64,000 bases of DNA, from the NCBI GenBank assembly GCA_016721905.1, contig JADKHH010000001.1:248001-312000 (forward strand). Direction: 5' to 3'. Numbering within the stretch: position 1 is the first letter of the stretch; every line of letters begins with the position of its first letter. This document shows positions 9,906 to 17,691 of this stretch, one piece after another. The translations under genes and the position numbers were made by a program. This stretch comes from Candidatus Opimibacter skivensis (GTDB lineage: Bacteria > Bacteroidota > Bacteroidia > Chitinophagales > Saprospiraceae). The notes beneath the pieces are model-generated. The model saw nothing but the letters and a program-made list of their open reading frames with translations. It did no database searches and was not told the origin of the DNA.

Positions 9906-10420
9906 CGATAGCATTCCCACAGCACGATACCTGCACTGGTCGCCACATTGAGCGAGTGCTTGATACCATCCTGTGGTATTTCAATACTCTGTTGGCATCG
10001 CTTCAGGACTTCAGGATCAACACCCCGCATCTCATTTCCAAATATCAACGCTATCGGGAATAATTCCGTGAGGTTGATCTGGTCAAGGTTGACCGCATGA
10101 TCGGTTTGCTCAACAGGCAAAATGGTATATCCTGATGCTATCAATTCATCGACTGCGCTCAGCGTGTCTGGAAATGATTTCCATGTGACCGATTCAGTAG
10201 CTCCTAGAGCTGTCTTCAATATCTCTGCATGTGGCGGATGAACAGTAATACCACAGAGGTAAATGGCCTCCACTGAAAATGCATCACACGTCCTGAAAAT
10301 AGCTCCCACATTCAACCCTGACCTCAGATTGTCCAGGATGACGCAAACCGGCATTTTTTCGGCTGCTTTGTACTCCGAGAGCTCTGGACGCTGAAGTTGA
10401 TCTGGTGTGAGTTGTTTCAT
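9869..10420 (-). CDS. TrmH/SpoU-family RNA 2'-O-methyltransferase
   Basis: A 183-residue SpoU methyltransferase with the trefoil-knot motifs in order: LDNLRSGLNVGAIFRTCDAF (motif 1), FGNEMRGVDPEVL (motif 2) and IPQDG.KHSLNVATSAGIVLWE (motif 3). These bind S-adenosylmethionine and modify a ribose in tRNA or rRNA. It has no N-terminal substrate-binding domain, so it is the short TrmH/TrmL-like form; which RNA position is modified cannot be told from sequence. Start at 10420 (MKQLTPDQLQRPEL). Transcribed alone and convergent with the preceding gene. Confidence 0.85.
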   Translation of the reverse strand: MKQLTPDQLQRPELSEYKAAEKMPVCVILDNLRSGLNVGAIFRTCDAFSVEAIYLCGITVHPPHAEILKTALGATESVTWKSFPDTLSAVDELIASGYTILPVEQTDHAVNLDQINLTELFPIALIFGNEMRGVDPEVLKRCQQSIEIPQDGIKHSLNVATSAGIVLWECYRQNLRRRLGSGL

Positions 10421-10451
10421 TCGGGTGAATTAAGTAGCTGGTTGGGTTGTC

Positions 10452-10515
10452 AAAATAGCACTTTTGGAGTTGCTATCAGGTATTTCAGTAGCCCACTGGA
10501 TATAAGTGCTATTTT
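10452..10515. repeat. 12-bp perfect inverted repeat upstream of a membrane protein gene
   Basis: AAAATAGCACTT at 10452-10463 and its exact reverse complement AAGTGCTATTTT at 10504-10515 are separated by 40 bases. The right arm ends 11 bases before the ATG at 10527, so the repeat occupies the leader of that gene. It could be an operator or a large RNA stem that covers the ribosome-binding region. Confidence 0.7.
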
Positions 10516-10526
10516 TAAGCCCCAAC

Positions 10527-12035
10527 ATGAAAGGTTTAGACAAGATTCCATGGCTCGATATCCTGACGGCGTTGCTGCTATACGCGATTGTCCTTGTCTA
10601 TCAAGGCTATCAGTATGGACAGGGGGACCAGTCCCAGATTTTACCTTGCCTCTATGCACAGGATCATCCAGGCACCTATGCTGATGATCACTATGTCTCC
10701 TCTTACCTGGCTGGTAAGGTAAATGAACGAACCATCTTTCACTTTCTGCTCAGGTATCTGGGCTATAACCAACCCTGGATGGTTTGGATATGGCACCTGC
10801 TGCTCAGTGTCAGCCTCTTTATGGCATGGTTAAAAATAGCCAGTCTGGGGATAAGCCATAAGGTCTATCAGTTCCTTGCAGTATCCTCCATTTTTGTCCT
10901 CGGCTTTCTGACTTCAGTAGGTTCCAACGAACTATACTACAATATGCTCATCCCAAGCCTGGCGGCAAAGTCAATGGCTTCATGGGCCTTGTACTTTTGG
11001 TTAAAAGAAAAATATACACCCTGGATTGTATTCCTGGTGATTGCCGGATACTTACAACCACTTGTCGGTCTTCAACTATTTATCATTACGGTCCTATCCT
11101 CCATCATCCAATTATTAATTCAAAAGAAATCGACAACCATACCATGGCGTTCCATCACAGTCTATCTCATCTATACGCTGCCCTGGCTGTATCTCCTTTC
11201 CAGGAATAATGGTGGTGCTGACGACCCTGCCCCTTTTATGGACATCATGGAGTTCCGCTTATCACACCACTTCTTCCCTGAGGCATTCGGATGGTTTCAT
11301 ATTCTTATTTTTTGCGTGTTGGCGATAGTCACCCTCCGGTTTTATAAAATGCGTCTGAAGTGGTTTATCCTGACTATTCTATTAGGTTGTATTGCGTACA
11401 CGATTGGTGTGGAATTATACAGGCAACCTTTAGCGCTGTACACCCAATGGTGGAAATCAACCATATGGCTTGAAGCCTTTGCCTTTATTGCCATCGGAGT
11501 TACACTGGAAAAAGGGTCACCGTCGCCAAAGATTTTTACAAAATATACCATAGTGATCCCTCTCGTTATATTGCTATTAGTCAGCGTATATAGATTGTCA
11601 GGATGGTTTGGGGACAAGCCTGAATACATGCTGCCCTGGGCAACAACGCAAAGTGATGAAGTAGATGTCAGCCTGAAAGCCGATTCCCTGACACCTCCAA
11701 ATGCAGTCTTTATCGTTCCTGTCGGATTTACTGCGTTCCGATGGTATTCGAAGCGAAGTATGTATGTTGATTACAAAGCTCTGTTTCATCAGGAAAAATT
11801 CCTGAAAGAATGGTACCTGCGGATTGAAAATATCTATGCTTATGGCCTAAAGGAAAAACAGGCTGGATTTGAATTGAATGTCTTCAGTACTACGCTACTG
11901 GAAGAACCTACATTGATCAGTACCGATTTCTGGCGAAGGCTTGGTGTCACGCATATTATTTCAACTTCCCCATCTATTAAATCCTTAAAGCTCATCAGTA
12001 GTAATAAGTCCTATTCAATCTATAGTCTGTACTAA
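10527..12035 (+). CDS. Large polytopic membrane protein (GT-C-like / DUF6798-like)
   Basis: A 502-residue protein with about ten hydrophobic segments and a soluble C-terminal region of roughly 110 residues. The motif after the first membrane helix (GYQYGQGDQSQILPCLYAQ, then YADDHYVSSYL) resembles bacterial GT-C-like membrane proteins of the DUF6798 kind, where an acidic loop follows helix 1. The start is ATG 10527 (MKGLDKIPWLDIL); an upstream in-frame ATG at 10506 lies inside the inverted repeat. It stands alone. A glycosyltransferase role is only a fold-level guess. Confidence 0.6.
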   Translation: MKGLDKIPWLDILTALLLYAIVLVYQGYQYGQGDQSQILPCLYAQDHPGTYADDHYVSSYLAGKVNERTIFHFLLRYLGYNQPWMVWIWHLLLSVSLFMAWLKIASLGISHKVYQFLAVSSIFVLGFLTSVGSNELYYNMLIPSLAAKSMASWALYFWLKEKYTPWIVFLVIAGYLQPLVGLQLFIITVLSSIIQLLIQKKSTTIPWRSITVYLIYTLPWLYLLSRNNGGADDPAPFMDIMEFRLSHHFFPEAFGWFHILIFCVLAIVTLRFYKMRLKWFILTILLGCIAYTIGVELYRQPLALYTQWWKSTIWLEAFAFIAIGVTLEKGSPSPKIFTKYTIVIPLVILLLVSVYRLSGWFGDKPEYMLPWATTQSDEVDVSLKADSLTPPNAVFIVPVGFTAFRWYSKRSMYVDYKALFHQEKFLKEWYLRIENIYAYGLKEKQAGFELNVFSTTLLEEPTLISTDFWRRLGVTHIISTSPSIKSLKLISSNKSYSIYSLY

Positions 12036-12382
12036 GTGCAGTGCTAATGTTTATTTCAGATATCTACCTGTGCCTGAATCCCGTTCTTGGTTTGCTGGGA
12101 AAAAAAAGGGGCCTCCCCCCCCCTAAAAAAAAAATTTTAAAATTTTTTTTGGGGGAGGTTCAACCCCCGTTGGGTTCAAAACTATTTTGCCTGGCTACAC
12201 TTCTAATACTGGATTCCAAATCAATGGGATCCAGAGGTTTGATTGCAGCAAGACCCAAGATCATTCTAAATGGATATCAGGCATTGGACTATTAAATCAG
12301 GGCTGAATCAATGGCCTAATCTAAGAAAATCCAAATTCGACCTGACCTAATTATTATCATTTAACCATTTAACAAACTAAAC
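12036..12382. other. Gene-free stretch with abnormal homopolymer block
   Basis: Nothing here looks like a gene. Around 12102-12175 the sequence collapses into long runs (A8, G4, C9-10, A10, T4, A4, T8, G5) that form an imperfect palindrome centred near 12140. No flanking sequence has this composition. Similar homopolymer blocks occur at 22446-22520 and 31078-31094, so this is probably a consensus error over a repeat or hairpin rather than real sequence. From 12180 on the sequence looks ordinary, leading to the DUF4331 gene. Confidence 0.6.
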
Positions 12383-14149
12383 ATGATGATCTTTAGAGAT
12401 TACACGCTTTATGTTGGTCGGAAAGCATTTCTCCTGACAGGGATGATTTGCTTTCTTGCTTTCTCCCTGAGGGCCTCCAGCCACCGGGAAGCACCACTGA
12501 TCGCCAATGACCCATTGGCTGACAACACCGACCTGTACGCTTTCCGAAGCCCTGACAACCCGGATATGATCACGATAATTGCCAATTATATCCCGGCAGA
12601 ACTCCCGTATGGCGGACCGAATTATTTTTCATTTGGTCAGAATATCCGATATGAAATCCATATTGACAACAACATCGCGACACCCGGAGATGACATCATC
12701 TACAGGTTTACGTTTGAGCAGGTCAATGAGGATCCAACTACGTTCTTCAATATCAGGCTTGGCCTTCAGAACCTGAAGACAACCTATACCATGGAGCGGA
12801 GTATGGATGGTGGAGCTAATTTCGTGACTGTACTGACAGGAGGAATTGTTCCGCCTAACAACATTGGCCCTCGTTCTATTGAAGGCGGTGCAGGCTTAAA
12901 CGTTCCGAATTACCGGTCGCTGATGACTGATGCCATCATGACTACAGGTCAGGGTGAATCTGTATTCTGCGGACCCGTGGATGATCCATTCTTTGTAGAT
13001 CTCGGTGGCATCTTTGATTTAGGAGATGCTCCGCGTCAGGATGGAAATGTTCGTGATGGTGTTTCAAAGTACAATGTACATACCATCGCTATTCAGATTC
13101 CAATCAGTATGCTGCAGAAAGATGGAAAGAATGTCAGTCAGGCTGCAAACATTCTCGATGGCGACTTTGTCATTGGTGTTTGGGCATCTGCGAGCAGACA
13201 ATCGATCCGTACACTGCAATCTAATGGTGCACATCCTGATGATAGTGGTGCGTGGATCCAGGTCTCCAGACTTGGTATGCCATTGACCAATGAAGCTGTG
13301 ATTCCGATTGGTTTTAAAGACCAGTGGAATTTCCTCACTCCATATCAGGATCTGGCGAACATCAGCACGTATGGCAATTTCTTCTACAATCCTGAACTGG
13401 CGCTCTACATGGATGACAGTCAGTTTGGAAGCGCTGTACCTGCATTCAGAGGACTGAGGATACAATCTGCTTCACTTGGGTCATTTGACTTCAGAAACGG
13501 AAAGGATGGCCTCTACGGACTCAAGGGCAATGCGGCACTTGCAGGCACAGCACTTGATGATGCGATCTTCGGCACATTGCTATTACCTGCACCAGGATCA
13601 CCACGATCTGTGGATCTATGGCCGATATTCCACACAGGTGTACCAAACCTGGCTCCTTATCATCTGGCGACAGGAAAAGGCGGAAACCCATTAGCTAATG
13701 GCAAACCGTTTATCAACAATTTCCTTCCAAATGGTGGTGATATGCTAAGGCTTAATATGGCCGTGCCTACCACACCGCGTAATGATCCACAATTCAGTAG
13801 CCTGGGTATCGTATCAGCAGCTGTATTAGGTCTGACTGATCCAACGTATGCATCCAGTATTGATCTTCAGTTTATTCCTAATATGGATGGCTTTCCAAAT
13901 GGCCGCAGACTCGAAGACGATGTGACCCGTATTGAATTACAGGCTGTCAGTGGAGTTGCACTTGCAGCAATAGGCCTATGGTATGATGATTATTTCGCGG
14001 GAAGTACTCCTTCTCCGGTAACCAATCTGCTCGTCAATGTGCTTCAGTACTCCACAGGTGTGGAAGCTAATGATGCATCATTTGAACCTGCATTCCCATA
14101 CCTCGCTGAGCCTTGGAGGGGAACAGAAACAGGTGCACCTATTGAATAA
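12383..14149 (+). CDS. DUF4331 domain protein, first copy
   Basis: An exported 588-residue DUF4331 protein. After a signal peptide (cleavage around residue 32) comes the family hallmark SSHREAPLIANDPLADNTD followed by LYAF. Other conserved blocks are DDIIYRFTFE, PPNNIGPRS and FIPNMDGFPNGRRLEDDVTRIELQ. The biochemical function of DUF4331 is unknown to me. This copy ends EPWRGTETGAPIE without a T9SS tail, unlike its neighbour, so it may stay in the periplasm or be exported differently. The two copies are very similar over most of their length and clearly arose by tandem duplication. It is first in a co-directional set with a second DUF4331, a TPR lipoprotein and a TonB receptor. Confidence 0.9.
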   Translation: MMIFRDYTLYVGRKAFLLTGMICFLAFSLRASSHREAPLIANDPLADNTDLYAFRSPDNPDMITIIANYIPAELPYGGPNYFSFGQNIRYEIHIDNNIATPGDDIIYRFTFEQVNEDPTTFFNIRLGLQNLKTTYTMERSMDGGANFVTVLTGGIVPPNNIGPRSIEGGAGLNVPNYRSLMTDAIMTTGQGESVFCGPVDDPFFVDLGGIFDLGDAPRQDGNVRDGVSKYNVHTIAIQIPISMLQKDGKNVSQAANILDGDFVIGVWASASRQSIRTLQSNGAHPDDSGAWIQVSRLGMPLTNEAVIPIGFKDQWNFLTPYQDLANISTYGNFFYNPELALYMDDSQFGSAVPAFRGLRIQSASLGSFDFRNGKDGLYGLKGNAALAGTALDDAIFGTLLLPAPGSPRSVDLWPIFHTGVPNLAPYHLATGKGGNPLANGKPFINNFLPNGGDMLRLNMAVPTTPRNDPQFSSLGIVSAAVLGLTDPTYASSIDLQFIPNMDGFPNGRRLEDDVTRIELQAVSGVALAAIGLWYDDYFAGSTPSPVTNLLVNVLQYSTGVEANDASFEPAFPYLAEPWRGTETGAPIE

Positions 14150-14187
14150 TCAGTTAATCACAATTCACATCAACAGAAACTAAAATC

Positions 14188-16242
14188 ATGAAAAAAATAT
14201 TTTTCCTCATTTGTCTGATGTGTGCTACCGGAGTTCAACAACTCTTGGCTTCGAGCCACCGGGAGGCACCTCTGATCGCCAATGACCCATTGGCAGACAA
14301 TACAGATCTCTACGCGTTTGTCAGTCCTGATGATCCAGGTACCGTCACGATCATAGCTGCGTATATTCCTATGCAGTTACCTCATGGCGGACCTAACTAT
14401 TATGGATTTGGTGAAAACATCCGCTATGAAATTCATATTGATAATAATATCGCCACACCGGGTGATGATATTATCTACCGGTTCACGTTCAAGAAAGAAC
14501 ATGAAGATCCTTCAACCTTCTTCTACATTCGTCTTGGTGCGCAGAATCACAAAACGACCTATACGCTTGAGCGTAGCAGGGATGGTGGAGTAACGTTTAC
14601 TACACTGATTGAAGATGGCATCGTGCCACCAAATAACATTGGTCCAAGATCCATCAATGGCCCTGCAGGGCTGAACACTACGTATGCGCAACTCATGCAA
14701 AATGCACTCACGACGACAGCAGATGGCGAGCGTGTATTTTGTGGGCCGACAGATGATCCGTTTTTTGTAGACCTCGGTGGTGTTTTTGATCTTGGTGATA
14801 TGCCAAGGCAAGACAGTGAACCACGTGATGGTGTAGCTTGCCTGAACGTATCAACGATAGCGCTGAAGATTCCTATCGAATGGTTGCAGAAGGATGGTAA
14901 GACTGAACTGGAAGCATCCAGTATACTTGATCCTGATTTTGTAATCGGCATCTGGGCTTCTGCCAGCAGACAAACTATCCGTACACTGAATGCAGCAGGC
15001 AGTGAATCATATGGTGGTGATTGGATCCAGGTTTCAAGGTTGGGTATGCCGCTCACCAATGAAGCGGTGATTCCAATCGGTAGCAAAGATCTTTGGAATT
15101 CACTCACACCTTATCAAGACCTTGCTAACATCAGCACATTTGGTAACTACTTCTACAACCCTGAGCTCGGGCTGTATATGGATGACAGTCAGTTTGGCGG
15201 AGCAGTGCCGGCTTTCACTCCCCTGCGTATCCAAAGTGCATCTCTTGGTGCTTTTGACTTCCGCAATGGTAAGGATGGCTTATATGGATTGAAAGGTAAC
15301 CCTGCATTAGCCGGAACAGCATTGGATGATGCCATCTTTGGTACATTGTTGCTTCCAGCACCTGGTTCCCCTAGATCAGTGGATTTGTGGCCTATTTTTC
15401 ATACAGGTGCACCAAATCTTATTCCTTATCAATTAGCTACAGGTAAAGATGGAAACCCACTAGCCGCAGGTAAGCCATTCATCCACAACTTCCTGCCAAA
15501 TGGTGGTGATATGTTGAGATTGAATATGGCTGTACCAGCTACACCACGTGACGATGATGATTTTAATACATTAGGACTCGTGTGGGCTGCTGTGCTAGGA
15601 TTGACCGACGCACGGTTCAACACAACTACCGATCTTGAATTCATTCCTAACATGGATGGGTTTCCAAATGGTCGCAGACTTGAGGATGATGTTACTCGTA
15701 TCGAACTGCAGGCTGTGTCCGGTATCGTTCTCGCAGCGATTGGTTTATGGTATGATGACTATGATCCATTAACGAGTCCTTCGCCAGTAACACCACAACT
15801 GCTCAATGTACTTTCTTATGACACTAAGGTCAGTGAAAATGATGCAGCGTTTAGGTCTGAGTTTCCATACGTGGCTATGCCATGGTCAGGCACAAGCAAA
15901 TGTTCAGGTGAAAAGGTTGATTACACCCAACCAGAGATATTGCCTCCAACTACGACAGGTGTAACAGGTTTGGGCTCAACTGAAGTGTATGCTTTCAATC
16001 AGCCAAATCCTTTTACAACTACCACGTTGATCAAATATCACTTAAGGTCTGCAGGTAAAGTATCCATAAACATATACGATCCTCAGGGCAAACTAGTCAC
16101 CACCTTACTCAATGAATCGAAAACTGAAGGTGATTACCAAATTACATGGGATGCCGCAGGATATCCTGCCGGTATCTATAATGCAGTAATCACGCTTGGA
16201 AATACGGGAATTCACACGATCCGGATGAATAAACTGGATTAA
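14188..16242 (+). CDS. DUF4331 domain protein with T9SS type A sorting domain, second copy
   Basis: A 684-residue paralogue of the preceding gene, starting 38 bases after it. The signal peptide (MKKIFFLICLMCATGVQQLLA) leads straight into SSHREAPLIANDPLADNTD. The DUF4331 body ends near residue 570. A linker then leads to a C-terminal T9SS sorting domain of about 80 residues (YAFNQPNPFTTTTLIKYHL, YPAGIYNAVITL, then HTIRMNKLD). This copy should therefore be carried across the outer membrane by the type IX system and released or anchored at the surface. The contrast in tails suggests the two products work in different compartments. Substrate unknown. Confidence 0.92.
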   Translation: MKKIFFLICLMCATGVQQLLASSHREAPLIANDPLADNTDLYAFVSPDDPGTVTIIAAYIPMQLPHGGPNYYGFGENIRYEIHIDNNIATPGDDIIYRFTFKKEHEDPSTFFYIRLGAQNHKTTYTLERSRDGGVTFTTLIEDGIVPPNNIGPRSINGPAGLNTTYAQLMQNALTTTADGERVFCGPTDDPFFVDLGGVFDLGDMPRQDSEPRDGVACLNVSTIALKIPIEWLQKDGKTELEASSILDPDFVIGIWASASRQTIRTLNAAGSESYGGDWIQVSRLGMPLTNEAVIPIGSKDLWNSLTPYQDLANISTFGNYFYNPELGLYMDDSQFGGAVPAFTPLRIQSASLGAFDFRNGKDGLYGLKGNPALAGTALDDAIFGTLLLPAPGSPRSVDLWPIFHTGAPNLIPYQLATGKDGNPLAAGKPFIHNFLPNGGDMLRLNMAVPATPRDDDDFNTLGLVWAAVLGLTDARFNTTTDLEFIPNMDGFPNGRRLEDDVTRIELQAVSGIVLAAIGLWYDDYDPLTSPSPVTPQLLNVLSYDTKVSENDAAFRSEFPYVAMPWSGTSKCSGEKVDYTQPEILPPTTTGVTGLGSTEVYAFNQPNPFTTTTLIKYHLRSAGKVSINIYDPQGKLVTTLLNESKTEGDYQITWDAAGYPAGIYNAVITLGNTGIHTIRMNKLD

Positions 16243-16270
16243 GTCGCAACACCCAAATGAAGTCGGAAGC

Positions 16271-16297
16271 ACTTGCCGGTAATTATCGCCGGCAAGT
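16271..16297. other. GC-rich hairpin between DUF4331 and TPR genes
   Basis: ACTTGCCGG (16271-16279) pairs with CCGGCAAGT (16289-16297) around a 9-nt loop. No T run follows on the plus strand, so it is not a standard terminator; it may stabilise the upstream mRNA or reduce read-through into the TPR gene. Confidence 0.5.
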
Positions 16298-16348
16298 TGC
16301 TCTGACTCATTAACACAAACCATTCTTCCACAACACAAAATCTTAAAC

Positions 16349-17668
16349 ATGAAAACAATCTATATCCTCGCAGTGATCTCTCTCGCTTGCGTATTCACCA
16401 ATTGTCAATCAAAAACTGATAAAACAGCTGCCACTCAACAATGGCCTGAGCTGTTGATGCGACCTCAAATAATAGGTCCTGAAAATGAAATGGCATACAT
16501 GCTGGATCAATACACTGCATTGACCACCAAATTGAATGCAAATCCAAAGGATACCGAAGCCCTGCTAGCCCTGGCAGAACTCTTTATGATGGAGGCCCGC
16601 ATCTCGGGTGAACATGGGCACTACTACCCTGCTGCACTACAGCTTATAAACAATGCCATGGAGTCTGAAATGAAAGACCCTCAGGCCTATAGGGCTATGC
16701 TTGATAAAGCTTCCGTTTTGCTTTCCCTTCATCAGTTTGCTGAAGCGAAAGCAATAGGTGAAAAGGCTCTTAAATTAAATCCACATTCAGCGGATATCTA
16801 TGGAGTACTCGTGGATGCGAACGTGGAATTAGGAAAATATGAAGAGGCTATAACCTATGCTGATAAGATGGTTTCTATCCGTCCTGACCTAAGATCTTAT
16901 AGTCGTGTTTCATATCTGAGGGAAATCCACGGAATGGTGAATGAGTCAATTACTGCAATGAAAATGGCTGTAGCTGCTGGCTATCCTGGAATGGAACAAA
17001 CAGAATGGGCACGCTTGACGCTGGGACATCTTTACGAGCGTTATGGAATGCAGGATAGTGCCATGATGCAATATGCGATTGCACTTGCAGAAAGACCCAA
17101 TTATCCTTTCGCTATTGGTGCGATGTCAAATTGCTATGCAGCCATGGGACAGCCGATGAAAGCGGACAGTCTGAATGATGTAGCGATGGGCTTGATTCCA
17201 GAGGTTTCTTTCTATGTTTCCCGGGCTCAGCGTGAGTTAGAAAAAGGAAACACAGCTAAAGCAAGTTCAATGACCAAAGAAATACTCGCCATGTTGGCAG
17301 ATGATGAAGAAGCTGGTCATCAGATGAGCCTGGAGCAGGCAAGAGTTCAATTAAGCTTACTGGACAATCCAGACAAAGCACTTGAGTATGCGATGGCTGA
17401 ATACAGTGTTCGTCCCGACAATATCGATGTCAACAAACTACTGGCAGAAATCTATTATATTCAAAATGACTATGCAAAATCAAATGAGCATCTTCAGAAA
17501 GCATTAATCACGGGAACTAAGGATCCTGAGACCAAATGTCTTGAAGGAATCCTGCTGGCTAAGTCTGATAAACAAGATGAAGGCGCGAAGTTGCTGGAAG
17601 CCGTGTTCGTCGAAATTCCATATCTGGATTGTAGTTTTTGTGGTGATGCCAGAGCAATCATTCTATAG
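16349..17668 (+). CDS. TPR-repeat lipoprotein
   Basis: A 439-residue protein with a lipoprotein signal peptide (ISLACVFTNC, lipobox cysteine near residue 19). The rest is helical with several TPR-like repeats, for example LLALAELFMMEARIS, ADIYGVLVDANVELGKYEEAITYAD and NIDVNKLLAEIYYIQNDYAKSNEHLQKAL. TPR solenoids bind other proteins, so this is probably a periplasmic or outer-membrane-attached scaffold. It lies between the DUF4331 pair and the TonB receptor, only 23 bases before the receptor gene, which suggests it works with them. A CxxC-like pair close to the C-terminus (LDCSFCGDAR) is unusual for a TPR lipoprotein. No specific family assigned. Confidence 0.8.
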   Translation: MKTIYILAVISLACVFTNCQSKTDKTAATQQWPELLMRPQIIGPENEMAYMLDQYTALTTKLNANPKDTEALLALAELFMMEARISGEHGHYYPAALQLINNAMESEMKDPQAYRAMLDKASVLLSLHQFAEAKAIGEKALKLNPHSADIYGVLVDANVELGKYEEAITYADKMVSIRPDLRSYSRVSYLREIHGMVNESITAMKMAVAAGYPGMEQTEWARLTLGHLYERYGMQDSAMMQYAIALAERPNYPFAIGAMSNCYAAMGQPMKADSLNDVAMGLIPEVSFYVSRAQRELEKGNTAKASSMTKEILAMLADDEEAGHQMSLEQARVQLSLLDNPDKALEYAMAEYSVRPDNIDVNKLLAEIYYIQNDYAKSNEHLQKALITGTKDPETKCLEGILLAKSDKQDEGAKLLEAVFVEIPYLDCSFCGDARAIIL

Positions 17669-17691
17669 ATTCACTCCACAAACCACGCCAA

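Noticed and set aside
12041..12295. 84-codon frame after the GT-C-like gene
   Set aside because: It is built from the homopolymer block at 12102-12175 (KKRGLPPPKKK), probably an artefact.
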